From contig CAWCAT010000050.1 of the NCBI GenBank assembly GCA_963793625.1, positions 62,001 to 126,000 on the forward strand: a DNA stretch of 64,000 nucleotides, written 5' to 3'. Source of the stretch: G963668605 sp963793625. GTDB lineage: Bacteria; Acidobacteriota; Terriglobia; Bryobacterales; Bryobacteraceae. Both the position numbers and the translations under genes were made by a program. Of the stretch, positions 45,502 through 54,476 are shown in pieces (position 1 is the first letter of the stretch; each line of letters begins with the position of its first letter). The notes under the pieces are model-generated. The model did not search any database and was not told where the DNA came from. It saw only the letters and a program-made list of their open reading frames with translations.

Positions 45502-46092
45502 TTAGCGCAGTGCTGCGGTGTAAAGCGAATGCTGTTGGATATAGGCAAGCACGGGCGGAGGCAATTCCTCCGGTTGCTCGCCTGCCGTCAGCTTCTGCCG
45601 GACCTCAGAGGACGAAACGGGCAGCGCCACCGTATCCAGCCTGTGTATGCGCGCGCCCGGAGGCGTGGCGTACTCGTGCCCGGGGCGCGTTACTACAATG
45701 AAATCCACCTCGCGGATCACGTCCGCGGAGCGGTACCAGGAACTGATCTCAGCAAACGCATCCGCGCCGATCACAAAGAACAACTGATCGCCAGGAGCCA
45801 GCGTTGCCTTCACCTTTTCGATGGTGTTTATCGAGTAGCTTTTCGCAGTGCCCGCTTCCAGACGCGACGCGACAAACCGTGGATCGTCCGCGCAGGCAAG
45901 CTCCACCATGCGATAGCGGTCTTCATAATCCGCGGACAAATCCGATTTGTGAGGAGGGTTCGCGGCTGGTACGAACAGAATCGTATCCAGCGCGAATTGT
46001 GCGGCTGCTTCGCGCGCCACTGTGAGGTGGGCCTCATGTATGGGATCGAAGGTCCCGCCAAAGATTGCGGTGTTCAATTTCAAAGGATACAA
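45502..46092 (-). CDS. nadD: Nicotinate-nucleotide adenylyltransferase
   Basis: Makes deamido-NAD from nicotinate mononucleotide and ATP. 196 residues. Seen: AIFGGTFDPIHEAHLTVARE (nucleotidyltransferase motif) and the C-terminal VSSSEVRQKL (SSSxxR). The start is a TTG: 46092 has GGAG 9 bases upstream, although TTG codons also occur at 46083 and 46077. Confidence 0.95.
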   Translation of the reverse strand: MYPLKLNTAIFGGTFDPIHEAHLTVAREAAAQFALDTILFVPAANPPHKSDLSADYEDRYRMVELACADDPRFVASRLEAGTAKSYSINTIEKVKATLAPGDQLFFVIGADAFAEISSWYRSADVIREVDFIVVTRPGHEYATPPGARIHRLDTVALPVSSSEVRQKLTAGEQPEELPPPVLAYIQQHSLYTAALR

Positions 46093-46110
46093 CGCCGGAC
46101 GCTCCGAGCG

Positions 46111-47559
46111 TTATACCGGCTCATCGCCGTATTGCTTCTGCAGGCGGCCCAGCTCAGCCTTTAAAGTCTTCACCACCGCTGCATAGGCCGGATCGGCGTA
46201 CACGTTCTTCATCTCACGCGGATCTTTTTTGAGATCGAACAATTCCCATTCGGGTTTGGTTGGCGGATCGAATGCGCCCTTCATCCCGAGTGGCTTGCCG
46301 TAGTAATAAATCAGCTTGTGCTGGTGCGTGCGAACACCGTAGTGCGCGGGCACGTGATGATCGTTCGAGTTATGCATCCAGTAGCGGTAGTACATCGACG
46401 TGCGCCAGTCTTTCGGTGACTTGCCTTCGAGGTTCGGGCGGAAGCTGCGGCCCTGCATTTCTGACGGTGCTTTTCGACCGGCGAAGTCGAGGAACGTGGG
46501 CGCGAAATCGACATTGAGCACAATGTCCTTGTTAACTGCGCCGGGCTTGATCGCGGCGGGATAGCGCACCAGGAACGGCATGCGCAGCGATTCCTCGTAC
46601 ATCAGGCGCTTGTCATAGAATCCGTGATCGCCAAGGAAGAAACCCTGGTCGCTTGTGTAGATGATGATCGTGTTTTTCGCCAGTCCCTCGGCATCGAGAT
46701 AATCGAGAATCCGCCCGACGTTGTCATCCACGCTCTGAATGCAGCGCAGATAATCCTTGATGTAATACTGGTAGGCCCACTTGCGCAGCGCGTCGCCTTC
46801 CAACCCTTCAGGACGATCAACCTTCAGATCGGTCTTCGTGCTGTCCTCGCCGACCTTCATCTTCACCGCGGCCACGCTTTCGGCCCGCCCCTCGTACTTA
46901 TCGAGAAGGTTGTCCGGTTCCGGAATCGTCTGCCCATCGAACAGCTTTGCGTACTTAGCCGAGGGCTGCCAGGGACGGTGCGGAGCCTTGTGGTGGCACA
47001 TCATGAAAAATGGCTTCTTTTTGTCGCGCTGCTTGAGCCAGTTTAAGCTGAAGTCACCAATCAGGTCCGTGCAATAGCCTTCGTACTTCTTGCGCCCTGC
47101 GGCCTCGATGAAAACCGGATCATGGTACGCACCCTGGCCGGGCAAAATGTTCCAATAATCGAACCCGGTCGGGTCATTGACCAAATGCCACTTGCCGATC
47201 ATTGCCGTTTGATATCCGGCCGCCTGCAATTCCTTAGCGACATTGTTGCGGGCGCCATCGAGCTTGTCGGCCAGCGTATAAACGCCGTTCTTATGGCTGT
47301 ACTGGCCGGAGAGAATCGCGGCGCGGCTCGGAGTGCAGATAGAGTTCGTGCAGAAGCAATTCTCCATCCGCATGCCGCCCTTGCTGATGCGATCAATGTT
47401 CGGGGTCTTGTTGATCCGGCTTCCATAGGCGGAGATCGCGTGGGCCGCGTGATCATCCGACATGATGTAGATGATGTTCGGCTGTTCGCGCCCAGCGCCA
47501 TATGCGACGGCCGACGCCGCCATCATTCCGAAAACTTCCCTGCGTGTGTAGTTAGCCAT
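46111..47559 (-). CDS. Exported sulfatase
   Basis: A formylglycine-dependent sulfatase of about 483 residues with a Tat-like start (NYTRREVFGMMAASAVAYG). Seen: metal-binding DDH in IIYIMSDDHAAHAI, the FGly signature CTPSRAAILSGQ (CxPSR) near residue 75, HKAPHRPW, and SDQGFFLGDHGFYDKRLMYEES. The protein desulfates a sulfated glycan or small ester; in soil relatives this accompanies polysaccharide breakdown. Maturation needs a formylglycine-generating enzyme that is not in the window. The start at 47559 is chosen because the twin Arg lies close to it; an ATG at 47583 is also in frame. Confidence 0.93.
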   Translation of the reverse strand: MANYTRREVFGMMAASAVAYGAGREQPNIIYIMSDDHAAHAISAYGSRINKTPNIDRISKGGMRMENCFCTNSICTPSRAAILSGQYSHKNGVYTLADKLDGARNNVAKELQAAGYQTAMIGKWHLVNDPTGFDYWNILPGQGAYHDPVFIEAAGRKKYEGYCTDLIGDFSLNWLKQRDKKKPFFMMCHHKAPHRPWQPSAKYAKLFDGQTIPEPDNLLDKYEGRAESVAAVKMKVGEDSTKTDLKVDRPEGLEGDALRKWAYQYYIKDYLRCIQSVDDNVGRILDYLDAEGLAKNTIIIYTSDQGFFLGDHGFYDKRLMYEESLRMPFLVRYPAAIKPGAVNKDIVLNVDFAPTFLDFAGRKAPSEMQGRSFRPNLEGKSPKDWRTSMYYRYWMHNSNDHHVPAHYGVRTHQHKLIYYYGKPLGMKGAFDPPTKPEWELFDLKKDPREMKNVYADPAYAAVVKTLKAELGRLQKQYGDEPV

Positions 47560-47637
47560 AGGACAAACCGCATTGTACAGCAAATGACGGCAACCTCACC
47601 GGACCGCTTCACCGCGCGTGGTTTAATTAAAAAATCC

Positions 47638-49192
47638 ATGGCAAAGAACGGCGCTGAATGCTTGCTGAAGACCCTGATCGCGAATGGCGTCCAGGTGTGT
47701 TTCATGAACCCCGGAACGAGCGAGATGCAGTTTGTATCCGCGTTGGACCGGGTGGCGGGTATGCGCGGGATTTTGTGCCTGTTTGAAGGAGTTTGTGCGG
47801 GCGCGGCCGACGGTTACGCCCGCATGGCTGGCACGCCGGCAGCCACGCTGCTGCACCTGGGACCGGGTCTGGCCAACGGACTGGCAAACTTCCATAACGC
47901 ACGCAAGGCGCGATCGGGCGTAGTGAACATCGTCGGCGAGCACGCAACCCACCATTCGAGCTACGACGCACCGCTGACGGCGGACGTCGAGGCGTTTGCC
48001 CGTACGGTCTCCGGATGGGTGAAGACGACGAGCAGTGCCGCTGATATCGGAAGGGACGACAGCCGATGCTGTCTCTGCCGCGCGACTTCCGCCCGGGCAG
48101 GTAGCAACCCTGATTGTGCCGGCAGACTTCTCCTGGAGTCCGACTGGCGAGACGGGCAGCATGCGGCAGAGTCCGGCAAGACGAGAGGTGGGCGGTGATC
48201 GTCTGGCGGAGGCAGCCAAAATCCTCCGCTCGGGCAAGCGGGCGGGGCTCCTGCTCAGCGGTTCCGCGTTGACCGACCGCGGACTGGTGGCGGCGGCCCG
48301 CATTGAGGCGTCCACGGGTGCGCGCGTTTTCGCTAATCGCTACGCAGCGCGATTGCCGCGTGGTGGCGGACGCTTCGCTCCAAAGCGCGTGCCCTACTTC
48401 CCGGAGCAGGCTGAGGCCATGCTGGCCGGGTTGGAACACATCGTATTGGTGGAGACTCAGCCGCCGGTTTCCTTCTTCGGGTATCCGGAGCGCAGAAGCA
48501 CCATGGCTCCGGAGGACTGCCGCTTCCACGAACTGGCGAGCATCAGTGATAACGGGGAGGCTGCCATGGAGGCGTTGGCGGAAATGTGTCGCCCTTCCTC
48601 ACTACCGACTCGCGAGGGTCAGTGGGAAGTTGCAGCACTGCCGCGCGGAGCGGAATTGACGGCGGACACGATCGGCGCTGCAGTGGCCGCCCTGCTGCCC
48701 GACGACGCCATCGTGTCCGACGAAATGGTCTCTTGTGGCGAGGTTGTTTCAGCGCACCTGCAGGCAGCGGCGCGGCATGACCTGCTGCCGGTGACGGGCG
48801 GGTCCATCGGACAGGGATTGCCGGTTGCGCTCGGCGCTGCCATCGCGTGCCCAAGTCGGAAGGTTGTGGCTCTGGAGGCGGACGGTAGCGGCATGTACAC
48901 CCTGCAAGCCCTGTGGACTATGGCGCGCGAGCGGCTGGATGTTGTGACAGTGATCTTCGCCAATCGCCGCTATCGCATCCTTGATATCGAGATGCAGCGC
49001 ACAGGTGCCGGAGCGGTGGGTCCGCGAGCCAACGAAATGCTCAACATCGGACGGCCGGACCTGGACTGGGTAAAACTGGCCGAGGCGCAGGGTGTGGAGG
49101 CGCGACGGGCAACTACAGCCGACGAGTTCATCGCGGCCTTCGAGGACGGCGTGCGGCACACAGGTCCGCGGCTAATCGAAGCGGTGCTGTAG
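47638..49192 (+). pseudogene. TPP-dependent decarboxylase/acetolactate-synthase-like enzyme, frameshifted
   Basis: About 515 residues when joined. The N-terminal frame (ATG 47638) has VCFMNPGTSEMQFV and the catalytic-Glu helix GILCLFEGVCAGAADGYARM, then ends near SSAADIG. The second frame takes over with TTADAVSAARLPPGQVATL and continues through the central domain to the TPP motif LEADGSGMYTLQALW near the C-terminus. The shift lies at 48049-48055 (GGAAGGG); losing one A restores the usual D-I-G-G-T-T reading. Relatives include benzoylformate decarboxylase-type and acetolactate synthase-like proteins; the substrate is unknown. Confidence 0.85.
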
Positions 49193-49216
49193 CGGCCGAG
49201 CATGTTGAACTGCTAA

Positions 49217-51126
49217 TCACCACAGCTTCAGATTGAGTTCGCCCTGCACACTTTCAAATGGGCCCGGCGTGGGCCGTGTCGAATTGCGCTTCTTTCCGAG
49301 GAAATCGGTATCGATGACTATTGGTGAGCCGCTCGCGCTTTCGTACGCGAGACCCGGAACCTTAGCCTTCCCGAGACGTTCGGTATTTACCAGGCTGGTC
49401 ACGGCCTTTGCCAGTTCGCCACCCAGGTTCAGGCGAAGATAAACGCGATCTCCTTGTTCTACTATCTTGGGGTTCGGATCCATAGCTGGCAGGTTCAGCG
49501 TGGTCTCGTTCGCATAGGAGCGAGCGCCTTTGAGATACACATTGCCGCCGGTCTGTAACGGATACTCGCGATGGTTGTACACCCACAATCCATAACCGCC
49601 GAAGCGCAACGGGTTGGCGTCGGTCTCGCTGCCGCTTGCAGGCACAGCGCCATTTCCAACAAAGATGTTGTTGTAAAAACGGCTGTCGCCGCCCACGATG
49701 CTATCCAGGCCTGCGAGGGCCGTCGAATGTGCCTTGTGGTACGGCGTGGATCGCCGTGGCTCGGGGCGGCTGATGATTCTCCCGGTCATCAAGTTGTGAA
49801 CGTAAGCTCCGCCTTGTGACCAGTCCAGCAAGCTCAGACCGGACAGAAACAGATTATTGTCCACGAGGAATGGCCCATGATTCACTTCGACAAAGAGGTC
49901 GTCCGTGCTGTTGTCATAGAGCAAGTTGGCGCTGATTCGCGTGCCCTGGGCCATCCAGTCCATCCACACTCCGCGACCGGCGTTGTGGATGCGGTTGTTC
50001 GCGATTACAACATCAATCGCGCCGTGCAGTTTGATGCCTGCAATTTCCGCGCCGGTAAACTGACGCTTGGTCCAGATGTTATAGATATGGTTGTTTGTGA
50101 TCTGGCTGTAAACAGCGCCGAGACTTCCGACGATTCCGCCCTGCTCGCAATCGAAAATGCTGTTGTTCCGCACGACATGGGAGCCGATCGTTTCACGCGA
50201 CCAGCCCGCTTCCAGCGCTCGCACGATCACTTCGTTATAGTGCGTGGCGCCGTCTTTGCGTGGGTCGTTAGTCCAGACGTTGTGGCCGGTCTTGCGATCC
50301 TTGCCTAAACTGATGCCGGCACATTTCGAATCGCTGATTGTGTTGTTCTCGATAATCCAGCCCTTGCTCCAGTTCGTTCCGATCAGCCCGATTTGCTCGG
50401 CCGTAGGCGCGGCCCATTGTGTGGCGGCATGGCCATTCGGAAACCGCGAATCGTAATGAAATTGCGGCCCGGCTGGTCGGGGTAGAAGCAACTGTCACGC
50501 ACATTGATCTCGACCAGTTCCTTGTTCGGGTCCTTGTCATGGAAGTTGGCGTAGATATACGTGTTCTTGTCATCGGCCTCGGCAAACCAGGTGTTGCTCG
50601 CGCCCGCAGCATCCTTGGCGTCAGCGGCCGGTTGAGGACTTAGCACCCGCTCCAGCAGGTGCGTCTCGTAAAGCGACTTCCCGTTCAGATAAACTTCTCC
50701 TGTGTGGTGAGGCCTGCCCTTGCTGTTGAACCAGTCACCTACGATCAGATCTTTGTAGGGGTTATAACGGCCGAACACGCTATTCGGCACAGTCGCCTTC
50801 CAGATGCCGGGGACGAAGACCTTCCAGTCACGTACTACTTCGGAACCCTTGATGATGACCTTCTCGCCCGGTGCCGCCTGGTAAACAATCCGCTTGGCGT
50901 CGGACTCGCCACCGCGCGGCGGAGTTACCCGTTCGCGATAAGTCCCGGCATGCACCGTAATCGTATCGCCCGGCTGCGCAACACGGGCCGCCGCAGAGAT
51001 CGTCTTGTACGGCTTGGTTGCCGAACCATCGTTGCTGTCAATTCCATTGATCGAGACATGGAACTCTTTGCCAGAGCTTGCTGTAACCAGTAGCGCCAGG
51101 AGTAGAGGTAGCGAGTACTTTTTCAT
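49217..51126 (-). pseudogene. Exported right-handed beta-helix protein, frameshifted
   Basis: The N-terminal frame (start ATG 51126, signal peptide MKKYSLPLLLALLVTASS) has FHVSINGIDSNDGSATKPYKTI, a DUF1565-like block, PGEKVIIKGSEVVRDW and ends with NFITIRGFRMA. The second frame takes over near 50427-50437 with HAATQWAAPTAEQIGLIGTN and then a series of beta-helix coils (VVRNNSIFDCEQGGIVG, ITNNHIYNIWT, VIANNRIHNAG). One C seems to be lost from GCCCAT. The joined product has about 635 residues. Such proteins are pectate-lyase-like or glycan-binding; this is the last gene of the leftward polysaccharide block. Confidence 0.85.
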
Positions 51127-51145
51127 ACCAGTTGCCGTAAAAGAG

Positions 51146-51151
51146 ATTATA
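51146..51151 (-). promoter_or_regulatory. Candidate -10 element of the beta-helix gene
   Basis: A perfect TATAAT (minus strand) lies 20 bases before the beta-helix start codon at 51126, just outside the end of the upstream heparinase-like gene. No good -35 hexamer is visible at 16-18 bases distance. It may give extra expression of the last gene in the block. Confidence 0.25.
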
Positions 51152-51158
51152 GTCTGAT

Positions 51159-54100
51159 TTAGGCACCCTGGATCTCGAAGCGATGCGCACCTTCGGGTAA
51201 TGTGAACACCAGCGAATGTCCGGGACCGCTCTTCAGCAGTACCGGCCGGCTCGAAATCGGATGGCGCCTTCCGTCTACGTTCAATAACGGTTTACCGCTA
51301 CCTGGGAGCGGGCACGTCAATTTGACCCGTTTGACCGGTCCCGACGATTCGCCCCGGATCGCGCCTCCGGCCATTGTTACCTGCAGCGGTCCCGGCGCTT
51401 CGATCGAAACATCCATGTAAGAGGCCATGTCGCCGTCGTGCAGCGCCAGCGATAAGTCATTATTACTAAGTGAAACCATTCCGGCCGCTCCACGCATCCG
51501 CATGTTACCGTCGCTGAACGCCGTCGCACGACCACTTAGTAAGGTCCACTCTGTCCATTTCTCTCCGGACGCGCGGTAGCCCCCGGGCAGAGCCTGGATC
51601 GCAACCTTCGGGTCCCCAGGTTTGCGAGGCAGGAGTAACGCCCGATAGCCGCTGCCCGGTTTGCGATGCCAGCGGATCCAGTGCTGCTTTTCTCCGCCCT
51701 GTTCCACAGGCAGGTCGATGGAGTACTGTCGCCATGTGTCAATCAACCCCTTCGAGAACTGACCTGTATAGGACCAATCTCCCGTTTCGATGCGATCCAC
51801 TTCCTCGCCGTCTGCGTGCACTTCCAGGTCCGTACCAAGCTGTCCCTTAAACCGCCAAAGATTACCAGCTCGTTCCACGCCTTCGGCTAGCACGTGAAGG
51901 TTCCAGTCTGTGGGTTTATCGCTGTCCAGCGTGTCACAGACCACTACGTAACCGGCATTCTTGCTAAGCAGGATCTGGCGCTTCCATGCAGCGGGTCTGA
52001 TGGTTGTCCAAGGCTTATCGTAGGCACGGCCGGACGGATCGTCCGGAGTCGCGCCTGTCTCTCGCACGCGCTCGATAATCACCTCGCCAGCAAAGTAATC
52101 CGCCTGGGGCAGCGCTGCGAAGTTCGTGATTCCTCCGCGAGCTTCGTCGCACTTGCCATCGATCGAAATACGATTGTGAAATCGGGTCAGGTTCACCCTC
52201 GGCCAGTACATGCTGCCGTAGTCGAGAGCCAGCGGAACGCCCCGGCCGTAATAGTGAAAGCTCAGCTCGTCGGGATGATAGTGACTCTGCGCCTCGCCGC
52301 ACTTGATCAGCAGGTATGTATGTTCGCCGGCTGCATTCTTATGCGCGAGTCGCGCACCGTAGCCGTCCAGACGTTTCGAAGTGGCCTGATCCAGCGGTTC
52401 GATTTCGTGAATACTTGGGTCGACCATCAGCATCGCCGCCGTCCAGCGCCCCACCATCATTTTGTCGTGAGTGCCGCAGCGAAGCGCGCCGCCCTGCTTC
52501 CAGTGCCACATCATCCGCCCCGCGAACTCGCGATCTTCTTTGTAGACTGTGGCCGCCCACGCAAATACTGTTTGTTGAGCCTGACTATGAAATGAAAACG
52601 TCGTGTCGCCGACAGGAGGCAGCATCGCAGTCTTGCGCCGAGGATCATAAGGCGTTTGCATGTCGCCCAGGAATCGCATTGTCGCTTTGAATGCTTCCAC
52701 CTGAGTGAATTCCGGAGCACCGTTCAGCTTTAACATCCGGATGGCGCCCGTCAGGTAGAACATCGTGCTGCCTTGATAATTGGGCGCCTCCTCCCAGGCG
52801 CCGGACGGAAACACGAATCGAATGAACTCGTCTTCGAGAGTTTGCATGCCCCACTGCAGGCGCCGCTTGCGTTCGGGGTGGCCTGTTAGCAGGCACGCAA
52901 GCGTGGTGAGGCAGATGTTGTAGTCGCTGCGGAAATTCACCGGGCCCTGCTCGAAGCCTCGCTCGCCGGTCGGATAGTAATGCGGATCTTCGATCTGTTC
53001 GAGAAGAAACGCGAAAGCCCGGTCGGCAAACTTCTTCTCCTCATCCGTCACGACGGGAGCGTCAGCCACCATGTCCCAATCGATTGCCGCGAGCCGCAGC
53101 GGCCGGGAGAAAGCGATGGCCACGTTGTCGTGCATGCCATAGCCGCGCGTCATAAAGTTCTTGATCCAGGACTGCAGCGATTTCAGAACGCGCTGCTTCA
53201 CGGCTTTTGAATAAGTTGCATCGCCGGTCATGAGATAGAGACCGGCCAAATCCTCTTCGTTGCGTGACGGCTTCCCCCGTGCTTCGAACAGTTTCCGAAG
53301 TGGTTCATCCGCGCGGAGGCGGGCGGCGGCATTGAGCGGTTCTGTTCCCATCAGCAGGTGCGGCCGGTGCGAATGTTGGGGCCGCTCCCAATTCAGCGCC
53401 ATCTTTCGAACGCGTTCGAGCGGCGTCTGGGCTAAGCGGATCTGTGCCAGCCAGCACTTGTTCGTCTTCTCTTTATCATTGACGGCCTCGCTCGACTTTG
53501 CAGCCAGAAGCCCCCAGTGCCGTTGCAGGTTGCCCAAGGGAAGCCGCACGTTCAGCCCGCCAGGACCGGTTTCCACATTCAACGCCGCTGCGACCCCACC
53601 TTCCCAGGAAGCCGCGTCAATCGCGAAGAATCCCAGCCAGTCGCTTACGTCAGGTCGCTTGGAGCAGGCCGCAAACCATGTCGCCAAATCGAGGCCCCAT
53701 GCATAGCAGGGCACCAGCTTGGAAACGCTTTCTTCCGAGAAGTCCAAAGCGAAGTTGTAAGCTGTCCGTCCGCCGCCCGGAGGCGGCATCTTCTTGATCG
53801 TGGGCGATTGTACAGTCCAGCAGCCTTGCTCGAAGCTTTTGCCAAGCTCAAACACGAAAGATGATTTGGCCACACCGCTGGATTTCTCTTCGAAGCGTAC
53901 GGCCTCCTCACCCGCGCGCATTTCCGCGATGAGATCGAGGCTGCCTCCACCCGTCCACTGGTATAACGCTCGAACCCGCACGAGAACGGGCCCGGACGCC
54001 TCGACGGTTACGCTGCGCCGCGACGGTGAGGTGCCATCGAACCGACCGCTTCCGCGCCACACTCCATCTGGACCGCGAATGCCCGCAAGCGGCGCGGATT

Positions 54101-54467
54101 CCGAGATGCGGAGCGCGATCAGCGAGTTCGAAAGCATGATGCCACTCGACTCTTTCTGCACACGCAGATCCGTCTCCGGCGCATTCCCCTGAAAGTCAAC
54201 TCGCCACGTGCGAGTTGCCGATGCGGGTAAGTTCGCGTGAAACCAGCATCGACCAGAGATGTCGATCTGCCCGGCTGTAACCTCGCCATTATCGGAGCGG
54301 ACCGCGACGGCTGTGGACGCTTTCCGGCCAGCTGGCAAAGACACCGGCATGGAGATCAACTCGTGCTTCCACTCCCAGCCGAGCGGCTCAGTAATCGTCA
54401 TTTCATTGGCGGCCACGGCAGCCAATGGGACCAGTAACGGAGTGCTGAAGAATTCGCGTCTGCGCAT
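51159..54467 (-). CDS. Heparinase II/III-like exported protein, 1102 residues
   Basis: A large exported protein with a Tat-like start (MRRREFFSTPLLVPLAAVAA). Residues about 30-330 form a beta-rich N-terminal domain of unknown family. Residues about 360-660 are an alpha-helical region (alpha/alpha-toroid). The heparinase II/III beta-sandwich begins around QSHYHPDELSFHYYGRGVPLALDYGS (conserved His and Asp/Tyr) and is followed by strands to the end. It may be a lyase for an acidic glycan; a specific substrate cannot be named. It follows the pectate-lyase-like gene by 9 bases. Confidence 0.85.
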   Translation of the reverse strand: MRRREFFSTPLLVPLAAVAANEMTITEPLGWEWKHELISMPVSLPAGRKASTAVAVRSDNGEVTAGQIDISGRCWFHANLPASATRTWRVDFQGNAPETDLRVQKESSGIMLSNSLIALRISESAPLAGIRGPDGVWRGSGRFDGTSPSRRSVTVEASGPVLVRVRALYQWTGGGSLDLIAEMRAGEEAVRFEEKSSGVAKSSFVFELGKSFEQGCWTVQSPTIKKMPPPGGGRTAYNFALDFSEESVSKLVPCYAWGLDLATWFAACSKRPDVSDWLGFFAIDAASWEGGVAAALNVETGPGGLNVRLPLGNLQRHWGLLAAKSSEAVNDKEKTNKCWLAQIRLAQTPLERVRKMALNWERPQHSHRPHLLMGTEPLNAAARLRADEPLRKLFEARGKPSRNEEDLAGLYLMTGDATYSKAVKQRVLKSLQSWIKNFMTRGYGMHDNVAIAFSRPLRLAAIDWDMVADAPVVTDEEKKFADRAFAFLLEQIEDPHYYPTGERGFEQGPVNFRSDYNICLTTLACLLTGHPERKRRLQWGMQTLEDEFIRFVFPSGAWEEAPNYQGSTMFYLTGAIRMLKLNGAPEFTQVEAFKATMRFLGDMQTPYDPRRKTAMLPPVGDTTFSFHSQAQQTVFAWAATVYKEDREFAGRMMWHWKQGGALRCGTHDKMMVGRWTAAMLMVDPSIHEIEPLDQATSKRLDGYGARLAHKNAAGEHTYLLIKCGEAQSHYHPDELSFHYYGRGVPLALDYGSMYWPRVNLTRFHNRISIDGKCDEARGGITNFAALPQADYFAGEVIIERVRETGATPDDPSGRAYDKPWTTIRPAAWKRQILLSKNAGYVVVCDTLDSDKPTDWNLHVLAEGVERAGNLWRFKGQLGTDLEVHADGEEVDRIETGDWSYTGQFSKGLIDTWRQYSIDLPVEQGGEKQHWIRWHRKPGSGYRALLLPRKPGDPKVAIQALPGGYRASGEKWTEWTLLSGRATAFSDGNMRMRGAAGMVSLSNNDLSLALHDGDMASYMDVSIEAPGPLQVTMAGGAIRGESSGPVKRVKLTCPLPGSGKPLLNVDGRRHPISSRPVLLKSGPGHSLVFTLPEGAHRFEIQGA

Positions 54468-54476
54468 GCTTTCCTC

